From assembly GCA_003023745.1 (NCBI GenBank), contig PXYV01000044.1, positions 1-43,148 on the forward strand: DNA of 43,148 bases, in the 5' to 3' direction. Shown piece by piece: positions 8,755 through 16,958 of the stretch. The notes under the pieces were generated by a model. It made no database searches and was not told where the DNA came from. It saw only the letters and a list, made by a program, of their open reading frames with translations. The position numbers and the translations under genes were made by a program. The stretch's first letter is position 1, and the number at the start of each line of letters is the position of its first letter. The DNA comes from Sulfobacillus acidophilus. GTDB taxonomy: Bacteria; Bacillota; Sulfobacillia; Sulfobacillales; Sulfobacillaceae.

Positions 8755-9540
8755 ATGGATAAAACACCCCAGCTTCCCATTACCCCGATGGCACTGGATC
8801 TGTGGTATGAGGGACCTGGTTTCGTGGTCGCGGACAAACCCCAAGGTATGGCGGTGCATCCCGATCGAGCCGACGGTGAGGGTACCTTGGTCAACGGATT
8901 GTTGCAATCGAACCGTTGGCTCGCAGAAATGGAAACCAGCCATGCTCCCGGTGTGATTCACCGACTCATGGCACAAGACCGGGGGTTAGTTTTAGTCGCC
9001 AAGTCCGAGGACATGGCCGAGGCGCTACGCGGACTTTACCGTGAGCAAGCCATTACGTTTTCCTATCGCGTTCGCATAGCTAAAGACGTAAGGCCTGTGG
9101 CAACGGAACTGGTGACCGTCTTTGGTCATCAAGTCTATGACGATGTCTCGGTGTGGGATATTGACAGCCCGCTCGGCGATACCGAGCAATTGCGGAGCGA
9201 GTGGTTGGGTGAGGTCAGCCGTGACGCGTATTTCGTAGCATACCGGATGGACATTCCGGCGCCGCGCACGCACATTCAGGTGGGATTGGGCGAACGGATC
9301 GGGCTTCCTGCCATAGACCTCTACACCGTTCCGACGTGAAGCGTATGCAATGGGACGAAGGCGGTGCTTTCGTCAAATGGTTTTGCCTACCGTGACCACA
9401 CACTGGACGATGAGATGACTATCGCGGAAATGAGACGGCTACGCGGGCACGAGCGAGGAATTCCTGTGATTCTGATTAACGGCGTAGTCTCCGTGGGATT
9501 TGATCGACATCGATTAAAACACTCTCTGGGACTGTTTTAA
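8755..9540 (+). CDS. RluA-like domain fused to a glutaredoxin domain with a UGA-x-x-Cys motif (candidate selenoprotein)
   Basis: Read through the TGA at 9337-9339, the frame encodes 261 residues. AGAAGGAGA precedes the ATG. Residues ~15-185 resemble RluA-family pseudouridine synthases: VVADKPQGMAVHP at 24-36, EGTLVNGLL, and GVIHRLMAQDRGLVLVAKSEDM at the catalytic motif. The family motif HRLDxxTSG has its essential Asp replaced by Met72, so this domain is probably not a working synthase. Residues 187-261 are a glutaredoxin: IDLYTVPT, then UGA(195)-SVC(198), a helix, the cis-proline loop GIPVILINGVV (Pro237) and GFD. The UGA stands at the first cysteine of CxxC. A SECIS-like hairpin follows. 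The gene starts 66 bases after the flavoprotein gene. Taken without readthrough, the product would be a 194-residue protein ending just before the active site. Confidence 0.85.
9340..9390 (+). promoter_or_regulatory. SECIS-like hairpin of the glutaredoxin fusion gene
   Basis: GACGAAGGC (9354-9362) pairs with GCTTTCGTC (9366-9374), nine base pairs with one G-U, closing a three-base loop GGU (9363-9365). The loop starts 23 bases after the UGA at 9337-9339, inside the 16-37 base range of bacterial SECIS elements, and begins with G. A weaker outer pairing, GCAA (9347-9350) with TTGC (9383-9386), is possible. Structure is seen; function is inferred from position and the glutaredoxin motif. Confidence 0.65.
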
Positions 9541-10205
9541 GATTTAAGAAGTGTAGGCGCATTACCTTAGAGTTAGACTGTAGATGGCGGTCACGGGGCT
9601 CCTGACGATAACAAGCAAGCAAAGGGACCTCGTGGCTGGCGTCGTTACTGGCACGGTATTTTTTCACCGGCAGGCCACAAAGCACGTTTTCCGTATGTAA
9701 ACTTCTTGGACAATGATTTTTCCGTCGGCCCTGATTCGTGGCTACGGCGAAAGAACGTGATGTCTCGTGTGCATCGCTCTCCGCGATGCTGATGCCTAAC
9801 TGACGGGATGCTCGAGACTCTTAGTGACCACGGGACTGAGCTTGTTCGCGATTTGCGAAGGGGATTGAACGGCGTTACCAGCTATGGGTGACATGGTTTG
9901 ACCTCTGCAGGACCATCCGATTTCACAGTCAGGGACAAACCGCTACTTAGAGCCGGAGAGAGTAACGCCCTAAGATCTGCGGATATTACGGTACCACCAG
10001 AGCGTGAGTGCTTTGGTGGTTGTCCGCTGGATTTGCAGCGTTGATCGCTCGCATGATGCGCCATCGTTGGATTTTAGTGGAATGGAATGGTCGTTCTGAC
10101 CATCCCCTGGCAACCTCAGCACTTTTTGCGATGATCTCGTCCACCACACCGACGAATGCGAATTGTCGTGGTGACTTGCTTGTTTCCTAGTCGTTTCAGG
10201 AGATG
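9541..10205. other. Intergenic, no gene recognised
   Basis: No open frame here has a ribosome site plus recognisable motifs. A string GCGAAGGGGATTGAACGG near 9855-9870 resembles the end of a CRISPR repeat and one near 4860, but there is no array. No clear terminator follows the glutaredoxin fusion gene. Confidence 0.45.
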
Positions 10206-10236
10206 TTGACCCTGAAGCTCACGAACGCTGTATACT
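10206..10236 (+). promoter_or_regulatory. Sigma-A-type promoter of the GntR gene
   Basis: TTGACC (10206-10211) and TATACT (10231-10236) are near-consensus -35 and -10 boxes with a 19-base spacer, slightly long. The start codon is 25 bases after the -10 box, so the leader is short, which suits a self-regulated GntR gene. Confidence 0.55.
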
Positions 10237-10260
10237 ATAAATTAGCGAAAGGTGGGGGTC

Positions 10261-10935
10261 ATGGGCAGACCTATGTCATTGGGTGATAAATCGCTTGCCG
10301 AGACATTATATGAACGTGTCGTGAACAACTTTCGACCTGGCGACAAACTCCCGTCAGAGCGTGAGTTTTCGGCAGAATTAAAGGTTGGCCGGAATTCCTT
10401 GCGTGAAGCACTCCGTCAGTTGCAGGCTTTGGGACTAATCGATATTCGTCATGGATCGGGATATTATCGGTCGAACATCAATATCGATTCGTTGTTGTTG
10501 CCCATCAGCGAGCAGGTGGTTCAAAAGCGTCTCCTGATTGAAGAAATCGTCGAAGCACGCCTAGCCATTGAGCTTGCTATCCTTCGCCTGGCAATGCAGA
10601 GGGCGACGCCGCAGATGCTTGACACGATCGACCAATATTTGCAATCAGCTCTTCAAGCAGGGGACGTGGATTCCGGCGTGGATCTACGCTTTGAAGAACT
10701 CTTAGCCGAAATGGCTGGGAATCGTATGCTTGAAGTCATCCAACACTTGTTGCATAAGGTCTGGAAAGAGGTTACGCACAAGGGATGGCGGCATCGGTCC
10801 CAAGCAGACAATCATCGCGACCATTGCCGCATATTTACGAGTATTCGAGCGCAAAATGTGCAGCAAGCCGAGCAACAAATGACCGAGCATTTACGATATG
10901 CGATTGAACGGTTTAGCGAGATGAATTCAGGATAA
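10261..10935 (+). CDS. GntR/FadR-family transcriptional regulator
   Basis: A 224-residue regulator. The ATG at 10261 follows AAAGGTGGGGG with the same spacing as the rodA-like gene at 19158. The N-terminal winged helix carries the GntR signature FRPGDKLPSEREFSAELKVG then RNSLREALRQLQALGLIDIRHGSG. Residues ~95-215 are an all-helical FCD-type effector domain (IEEIVEARLAIELAILRLA, and HRDHCRIF near the metal-binding His positions). FadR-type proteins usually sense a carboxylate or sugar acid. The gene is convergent with the sulfatase/MFS pair at 11899-14919 across ~960 bases, and may control it or the ABC importer at 15582; this is inferred from proximity only. Confidence 0.88.
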   Translation: MGRPMSLGDKSLAETLYERVVNNFRPGDKLPSEREFSAELKVGRNSLREALRQLQALGLIDIRHGSGYYRSNINIDSLLLPISEQVVQKRLLIEEIVEARLAIELAILRLAMQRATPQMLDTIDQYLQSALQAGDVDSGVDLRFEELLAEMAGNRMLEVIQHLLHKVWKEVTHKGWRHRSQADNHRDHCRIFTSIRAQNVQQAEQQMTEHLRYAIERFSEMNSG

Positions 10936-11898
10936 ATGGTGCTTGTTGTCAATAAAAGGGGTGGCGTTGCTCTTGGTGGTGGGAACGCGTTTTTTCCTGC
11001 CTGAAGGCGAATCGGTACAGGTTTGTTCCAATGGGCGCATTTGCCCCATGATGATTTGGTGTACAGTCATGGTCTAGTCGCGTTGTAGGCGTTGGTGGCA
11101 ATGTCGTGCCGGTACTTTTAAATGCTGGATTCGGGATGCGCGCACCATCTCTTTAGCGGGACGTACTAGGAGGAGACAGACATTTAGCTCGGACGCAAAC
11201 GTGTTTGCGGTGTCCGATCTGGGTGCGCGGCTCTTGAGGGGGGTGCAGGAGCCCATGACACATGGGTCATGCACCGGGGGCGATTGGCTGTCATACTTGA
11301 TGCTGCTGCGATGAGGAGATCATCCGCATGGCGCAACTTAAAGATTAGACATCCGCTCGGTCCGCCGCGGAGGCGACGGTGCCAAACAACGTTGAACTCG
11401 CATGTCTTTCCATGGTCAAGACCTGTTTTCGATGTTCTGGGCGATACCCAGGGCGCCGATACGTGATCGTCGTGGGTTGTGGCGTTTTTTAACGTGGCGA
11501 GTTTCTTCTGAAACGCGGGTTGTCGCGCCGCCACACCACAGGGGAATCTGCTAGCAATCCCGTAAAATCGCGCAGTTAGGAGAATCGCTAAGCGCGGACA
11601 AGGGATTGCTAGAGATGATGATGGACTTGGCCTCGGTCAAGAAGTTACCCGCTATTTTGATGCCGGGTGGTAATGACCATCTCTCAGAGTTCTCCATTTT
11701 GCTCGCGCAGGCTTAGCGATTTGCAGACATTTGCCGTTTGGTAACACGAAAATCCGGGTGGCTGCCTGTTAAGATGAAGAAGTACAACTATCGGTGGGCG
11801 AGAAATGGTCCCCTGCAGCAATCGCGGATCCTATCTCGCGTCGCTGCAGGGGGATTGGTTCACGTCGGGTGACCGCAACCCTGTTTTGCACGCTATTC
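10936..11898. other. Long intergenic stretch between convergent genes
   Basis: About 960 bases between the GntR gene and the end of the sulfatase-like gene. No frame gives a recognisable protein on either strand. A short protein-like string (KKLPAILMPGGNDHL) occurs near 11640 without a start and may be a relic. The main structure is the long nested hairpin at 11551-11612, listed separately. Confidence 0.45.
11551..11612. repeat. Nested 62-base inverted repeat
   Basis: CTAGCAATCCC (11551-11561) and GGGATTGCTAG (11602-11612) form a perfect 11-bp outer stem. Inside, CGCGC (11569-11573) pairs with GCGCG (11592-11596) and TTAG (11576-11579) with CTAA (11588-11591), leaving an eight-base loop. No T-run follows on either strand, so it is not a standard terminator. 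It could be a structured RNA, a bidirectional RNA end, or a relic of a small mobile element. Confidence 0.6.
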
Positions 11899-13581
11899 TC
11901 AGGATCGCGTTGCGAGCGCGACATCGGTGACCCAATAATATTGGTCACCGATACAGACCATCGAATGCGCATCGATGCGTTGTAAGGCCTCTAAGGTCAT
12001 CGGTTCGATCGGACTGGTATCTACGCGATTAGCGAGCGCTTCGTCTTCCGTTAAGAACGCATAAGGACGTCCGGCGATCTTAATCGCGTAGACCGGGGTC
12101 GATAACGGCATAGCCTGGCCAGCTGACGAACCCGTCGTCGATGCCGCCGTATACGCTGCAATTCGGTCTTTTGAGGCTCCACATTCCGCGAGAAAATTTA
12201 GTAGTGCGCCATGAAGCTGTTCCGCTTCTTTAGAATGCTCGGTATAAACGTTGTGTTGTTGTTGAGGATCGGTGGTAAGGTGATAAAGCTCTGGGCGAGG
12301 GCCTCCTATCGGCGAGATAATCAAACTCCACTCGTCGGTTGTCACCGTGATGGGTTCCGATGTGGCATCAATGCCGACCCAGCCATCAAATGCGGCGGCC
12401 CCCCGACTTTGGGCGGCGGCTCCTGCTGTTAATATATTAACCTGACGCGAGAATCGGCCGGAAAATGCATAGGTACGAGATCCGGTGGACGTACCCGCCA
12501 TTAACGGGAACAGGGATTCACCTTGGATGGCCGGATCGGAAATTCCCGCAGCCGCCAAGATCGTTGCCGTAACATCCGGCGGCTGAACTATCGCTTCGAT
12601 TCGACGACCCGCCCCTAACCCTTCTGGATGTCTAACAAGGAGGGGAATTCGCGTGGTTGGCTCGTACAAACGTCCCAAGGGACCGGTGGGCTTGCCTTGG
12701 AGACCATGCTCGCCAAACAAATGGCCATGGTCGGTGGTATGAATAATTAGCGTGTTCCGGTTCATCCCTAAAGCCTCGACACAATCCAATATGCGCCCGA
12801 CGGATCGATCCACAAACTGCACCTTAGCCGCATAACGCGCTCGAACATCGTTAAGTTCGTCAGAAGTCATATAGTCCACTCGACCATATTTCGGATAAAT
12901 TATGGGCTCACCGTGATACGTGGGATCCGTGTATCGTGCCATGTCATAGGCAGGTGCCTCAAACGGATCATGCGGATCCCACATGTCCACCCACAGAAAG
13001 AACTTATCACGGGTCCGGTTGCGTTCGAGCCAATCACATGCAGCCAGGGCGGTCTTCGCACACATCCAATCGCGTTCATATTGCCGACGAGTTGCGTTTA
13101 ATAGGTACAATTGCAAACCCGTCGGGCTTTTGGTCTTGTAACTCGTCGGCAGTGTGAGTTCCACGGGATCCGTGATCCACCGGTCGCGGTGTTGGCCTCG
13201 TACCCAATCCCAAGCGGTAAACCCTCGCGTGAAATTATAGTCATCGTTGGCCAGTGGGGGTGTGTCAAAAATCATCATGCTGACGTAGCCGCGAGACTCC
13301 AATCGTTCGGAGATTACGACCTCGTCGGGCTTAAGTGGCTCCCAGCCTATGGTTGGAAAGCCGAATCGCCCTGTCGCGATGTCGTGGCGATTGGGAATCG
13401 TCGGATAGGATCCCACATAACAACGGTCAAATAGGGCGGACTGTTGTGCCAGTTTGTCGAGATGAGGGGTCTCGATAAATGGTTGCCCCTCGTGGCCAGG
13501 CCTGGTCCATGGAGCCGGCCATTGGTAGGCGTTAATGTGGTCGGCGCGCAAGGTGTCGTTCATCAAGAAAATGATATTCAC
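11899..13581 (-). CDS. Sulfatase-family hydrolase without the formylglycine cysteine
   Basis: A 560-residue alkaline-phosphatase-superfamily protein beginning with GTG at 13581. The N-terminus NIIFLMNDTLRADH gives the metal Asp pair. The nucleophile region reads GSYPTIPNRHDIATGR: where sulfatases have C-x-P-S-R, this has T-I-P-N-R, so formylglycine cannot form and Thr (or another residue) may act directly. LIIHTTDHGHLFGEHGLQGK supplies the second metal cluster and lysine. No signal peptide is present. It is the second gene of a minus-strand pair; its start overlaps the true stop of the MFS gene (GTGA) and AAAGGAGAG lies just upstream. It may hydrolyse a phosphoester or sulfate ester brought in by the transporter. 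Confidence 0.85.
   Translation of the reverse strand: MNIIFLMNDTLRADHINAYQWPAPWTRPGHEGQPFIETPHLDKLAQQSALFDRCYVGSYPTIPNRHDIATGRFGFPTIGWEPLKPDEVVISERLESRGYVSMMIFDTPPLANDDYNFTRGFTAWDWVRGQHRDRWITDPVELTLPTSYKTKSPTGLQLYLLNATRRQYERDWMCAKTALAACDWLERNRTRDKFFLWVDMWDPHDPFEAPAYDMARYTDPTYHGEPIIYPKYGRVDYMTSDELNDVRARYAAKVQFVDRSVGRILDCVEALGMNRNTLIIHTTDHGHLFGEHGLQGKPTGPLGRLYEPTTRIPLLVRHPEGLGAGRRIEAIVQPPDVTATILAAAGISDPAIQGESLFPLMAGTSTGSRTYAFSGRFSRQVNILTAGAAAQSRGAAAFDGWVGIDATSEPITVTTDEWSLIISPIGGPRPELYHLTTDPQQQHNVYTEHSKEAEQLHGALLNFLAECGASKDRIAAYTAASTTGSSAGQAMPLSTPVYAIKIAGRPYAFLTEDEALANRVDTSPIEPMTLEALQRIDAHSMVCIGDQYYWVTDVALATRS
11923..11952. repeat. Inverted repeat inside the sulfatase-like gene
   Basis: ATCGGTGACC (11923-11932) and GGTCACCGAT (11943-11952) form a perfect 10-bp stem with a ten-base AT-rich loop, about 25 bases before the stop codon. 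It lies in coding sequence and may be chance, or may help end or protect the transcript. Confidence 0.4.
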
Positions 13582-14919
13582 GAAGTAATCTCTCCTTTAA
13601 GTGTGGGTTGATTTTGTTCCAAGTTGTTCAAGGTCAAGGACTTGGTTTCTTGACCAAAAATGACCACAATCAAAAACACCACGAAAAATACGGCGGCTGA
13701 AGAATAATGTGGTCCATCCTGCAACAGCCAAGAGGGTTGGCAACAACAACGTTCCTAAAAAGGCGCCCACCTTCCCGCCGGCGCTTCCGATGGATTGACC
13801 GGTCGCACGCGCATGCGTCGGTAACTGTTCGACTGACCAGGGCCAATAAGGGATCACCGTGAGTTGTGAAGCAACAATGGCAATGGTGTAAACGACGACC
13901 AACAGTGGGGTAACATGTTCGACGTAGGCCGTGATCGCGGCTCCCGCCACGGTAATTCCGAGTGTCCACGCCGCCAGACTTTTGCGGCCGGAGCGTTCAA
14001 GCACCGTAAACTGAACCAGCAGGCTGAAAATCACGTATAGGCAACTCAGACCGACATTAAACAAAAGCGCGTCCGATCCACTAAAGTGAATGACTCGTTG
14101 AAAGATGACAGCTGTGTAGGTTAAAAGGGGTGCTCCACCGAGGCTTTGGACGAGCCAATACGCTGTAAAGAACGCGACTTTCCCTCGATATTCCCGGCCG
14201 AACACCGTTCGATACTGACCTCGACGCGATGTCGCTATAGCTATCGGTTCGGTCTTATCACCGCCGATAATTCGCTGTTCAGCCTCATGGGCCTCTTGCG
14301 ATCGACCGGCCGCCATCAGCCATCGTGGAGTTTCTGGGACATCGCGTCGCATAATCAACACAATCAAGGCGGGAATTGCGGCGGAAACAAACATCCATCG
14401 CCATGCGGCTGGGCCAGCAGTTTGGTACAGAATGTAGCCGACAAGGCCTGCAATTACGAATCCGAACAACCACACCGTATTTAACAGCGAGGTTAATGCC
14501 CCGCGCAAACGATCTGGGCTAAACTCTGCCAGCATGGATGAACTGGTCGGCATATCAGCCCCAATGGCCAATCCTATAATAAACCGTAGAATTCCGAGCT
14601 CGGGGACATTTTGACTGAGCCCCAAGAGAATAGATAGCACAAAGAAAATGGTCACGTCAGCGAGAAATACGGTCCGGCGCCCGAATTTGTCCACCAACGG
14701 TCCCGCCACGAGTGCGCCAATGGCCATGCCCAGAAACGGCACGGCCGTAATGACGCCTTCCGTCCCCGATGCCATATGGAACCGTGGCACTAACAAGAGC
14801 AGTGCCGCAGACATAATCAACAAGGAGTACCCATCTAAAAACCCACCCGCTGTACAGAGTCCGACGATTTTCCGTAAGGTAATCGGCCTTGGATTAATAG
14901 TCGTTCCGCCCGTAGCCAT
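13578..14919 (-). CDS. MFS transporter (metabolite:H+ symporter type), frameshift near the C-terminus
   Basis: A ~445-residue major facilitator starting at the ATG at 14919 (GAGGAGG upstream). FLDGYSLLIMSAALLLL opens helix 1 as in sugar/aromatic-acid symporters. GPLVDKFGRRTVFLADV and RFIIGLAIGADMPTSSSMLAEF are the helix 2-3 loop and helix 4 signatures. Near 13697-13712 the frame breaks: the unbroken frame ends at 13597 with a charged, un-MFS-like tail. In the neighbouring frame the expected last helix and family tail appear (VFFVVFLIVVIFGQETKSLT, then NNLEQNQPTLKGEITS) and stop at 13578, overlapping the GTG of the sulfatase-like gene. Either one base is missing in the sequence, or the gene has a recent frameshift or programmed slip. 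It probably imports the substrate of the hydrolase. Confidence 0.8.
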
Positions 14920-14941
14920 TCAAATCCGCCTCCTCATCTCA

Positions 14942-14975
14942 AAGTGATAGGATGACTTTCTTAAGTGATGGGATG
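14942..14975. promoter_or_regulatory. Two direct repeats upstream of the MFS/sulfatase pair
   Basis: AAGTGATAGGATG (14942-14954) and AAGTGATGGGATG (14963-14975) agree at 12 of 13 positions and repeat every 21 bases, two turns of DNA. They lie just upstream of the MFS start and are a likely operator for an activator or repressor bound side by side. Confidence 0.45.
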
Positions 14976-15581
14976 TATTCTCCATCAAAAGCAGTTTTTC
15001 CTGCTCGACTACACGTAACTTTCTAAAAAATTTCTCTGTTCCGTCGACGCAATTGGCTGGGGTACTGTTTCGGCGGGTGTGCACCATCATCACAAGTAAC
15101 GTTGACAAACCCTAAGAAACCCGCGCTGGAAGATCTGCGCGATTGACGATGTGCGAACACGGGTCTTCACTCTTCGAATGGACTTCACGACTTTGACACG
15201 ATTGGCATACTGTGGCGATTGCTGTCAATGAGTTCCCCGACAATCGGGTCCCGCATGACTTGCAATCCCGTGGGGCACGCTCAGCCAGGCACCACCCGTT
15301 TGATCATAAAATCATGCGAGTGCAAACCCCACCGAATGCGTTGTAGCGCACGCATCGAGAGAAGTCAACGCTTCGACCGCCTTGCGCATTTATTGACTCT
15401 TTATGTGTTCTTGTCGTCGTTTTAACCTACTCCTTGCGGAAAATTGATACGGTGAACCTGTCGCAAGTTCGCCGGAACATAAGTGGTGTGGGGTGACTCG
15501 CGACTTCGAAAGCCAGGCACACGACTCGTCTTTCGCAAGATCTTTCTCGACTTGCACCTATTGTGATTAAGGGGGACCGTT
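14976..15581. other. Divergent intergenic region
   Basis: Separates the minus-strand MFS/sulfatase pair from the plus-strand ABC importer and must hold both promoters. A protein-like minus-strand string near 15230-15350 (IVGELIDSN, with a stop inside) may be a gene relic of unknown kind. No complete gene was found. Confidence 0.4.
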
Positions 15582-16895
15582 ATGACTAGATTTCGTCGTT
15601 TGACGGCTCTGGCGTTAATGGCGCCAATAGCGTTAATCACCACGTTATCGATGGCCCACTTTGCGGTGGCGGCCCACAGACCCAATACCACTTCGCATAA
15701 GGTTGTGCATATTACGTATTGGGCAGGCCATAGTTCCGGCGCACTTCATGCGGCAGTAGTTGCCGAAGTGCAGAAATTTAACGCGACGCATCCGGGAATT
15801 CAGGTGACCTTTCACCCAATTGGCGCGTCGCATCATGGTCTCGCAGCTTTTGAAGCTGGGCAGGCACCAAACGTCGGCATGCTCAGTGAATGGATTGTGC
15901 CACAACTCATTCAAGCGGGCGCTCTAATTCGGTTGAACACGTGGGTATCGGGAAAGGGTGGTCTGTCCGCTGCGCAAATTAAAGACGATTACTATCCAGT
16001 GGTCTGGAATGACATGAAGGAACCCGACGGCGCGCAGTACCTGATGCCGTTGGAGAAGAAGTCGCTCGTGGTCATTTATTACAATGAGCATCTTTTCAAA
16101 AAGGCAGGCATTGCCGCCCCGCCCAAGAGTTGGGAGCAAGTGGGTCAAGATGCGGAGAAAATTACAGCCTTAGGATCGCAGTATCACGGGATCGCGTGGA
16201 CTCCGTCTTTGCGCCAGTACTTTGACATTGTGACAGCCGATGGTGGGGACGTGTTTAGCACCAAGACGCACCGCACCCATTTCGCGCTAGGGAATCGGCC
16301 GGCGGAGAATGCATTGGCGATGCTGAGAACATGGATCAAAAAAGGCTGGATGATCCAAACCAGCGGCTACCAGTACCAACTCGACTTTGGCACCGGCAAT
16401 GTGGGCATGTTAATCGACGCATCTGCAGGATACACATACGACAAAGCCTCGGTTGGCGGAAAGTTTGTTATGGGTGGGGTTGCAGCGCCGGTGGGGACGT
16501 CAGGTCACCCCTACCAATACATTAACGGGGCATCGCTGGCCATGTTCAATGTTGGAACGGCGGCTCAGAAGCAGGCCTCGTGGACCTTCGTCAAGTATCT
16601 TTCGTCTCCTCAGACCAATGTGTACTGGGACGAGCACACCAACTATCTTCCGCTCGGCCCGCAGGCGTATCGGATGATGGAAGCTTTTTACAAAACCCAT
16701 CCAGCGGAGGCGGCGAGTTTCAGCAATCCCCGGTACTGGTGGTATAAGCCCCGCAATCCGAACTACGAGGCGGCCAAGGCTGCCATGGAAACGCCGTTCG
16801 ACAAGGCGTTGCGGGGGACACTGAGCCCCGTCAACGCCGCTACGCAGATGACCCAAATCGGGACTCAGTATCTCACGGGCCAGATCAAGGGGTAA
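15582..16895 (+). CDS. ABC transporter solute-binding protein, family 1 (sugar type)
   Basis: A 437-residue extracellular binding protein. AAGGGGG precedes the ATG. Residues 1-30 are a signal peptide with a basic start and a hydrophobic core ending near AVAAHRP; no lipobox cysteine is visible, which is unusual for a Gram-positive-type binding protein. The mature part starts with VHITYWAGHSSGALHAAVVA and has FNATHPGIQVTFHPIGA, typical of UgpB/MalE proteins. PLEKKSLVVIYYNEHLFKKA and SWEQVGQDAEKITA are standard hinge and lobe segments. It is the first gene of a binding protein-permease-permease operon. The ligand is probably a sugar, glycerol-phosphate-like compound or similar; it is not determinable here. 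Confidence 0.9.
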   Translation: MTRFRRLTALALMAPIALITTLSMAHFAVAAHRPNTTSHKVVHITYWAGHSSGALHAAVVAEVQKFNATHPGIQVTFHPIGASHHGLAAFEAGQAPNVGMLSEWIVPQLIQAGALIRLNTWVSGKGGLSAAQIKDDYYPVVWNDMKEPDGAQYLMPLEKKSLVVIYYNEHLFKKAGIAAPPKSWEQVGQDAEKITALGSQYHGIAWTPSLRQYFDIVTADGGDVFSTKTHRTHFALGNRPAENALAMLRTWIKKGWMIQTSGYQYQLDFGTGNVGMLIDASAGYTYDKASVGGKFVMGGVAAPVGTSGHPYQYINGASLAMFNVGTAAQKQASWTFVKYLSSPQTNVYWDEHTNYLPLGPQAYRMMEAFYKTHPAEAASFSNPRYWWYKPRNPNYEAAKAAMETPFDKALRGTLSPVNAATQMTQIGTQYLTGQIKG

Positions 16896-16910
16896 TCCGA
16901 AAATCCCAGG

Positions 16911-16939
16911 CGGGGAACCGGGATGTCGCTGGTTCCCCG
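16911..16939 (+). promoter_or_regulatory. Intercistronic stem-loop after the binding-protein gene
   Basis: CGGGGAACC (16911-16919) and GGTTCCCCG (16931-16939) form a perfect 9-bp GC-rich stem with an 11-base loop, with no T-run. It lies between the binding-protein and first permease genes. Such stems commonly protect the 3' end of the binding-protein message so more of it is made than of the permeases. Confidence 0.65.
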
Positions 16940-16958
16940 TTGGAGAGGAGGGACATTC

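Noticed and set aside
4856..9870. CRISPR-repeat-like strings (CGAAGGGGATTGA...) near 4858 and 9855
   Set aside because: Each occurs once, 5 kb apart, with no spacer array or cas genes.
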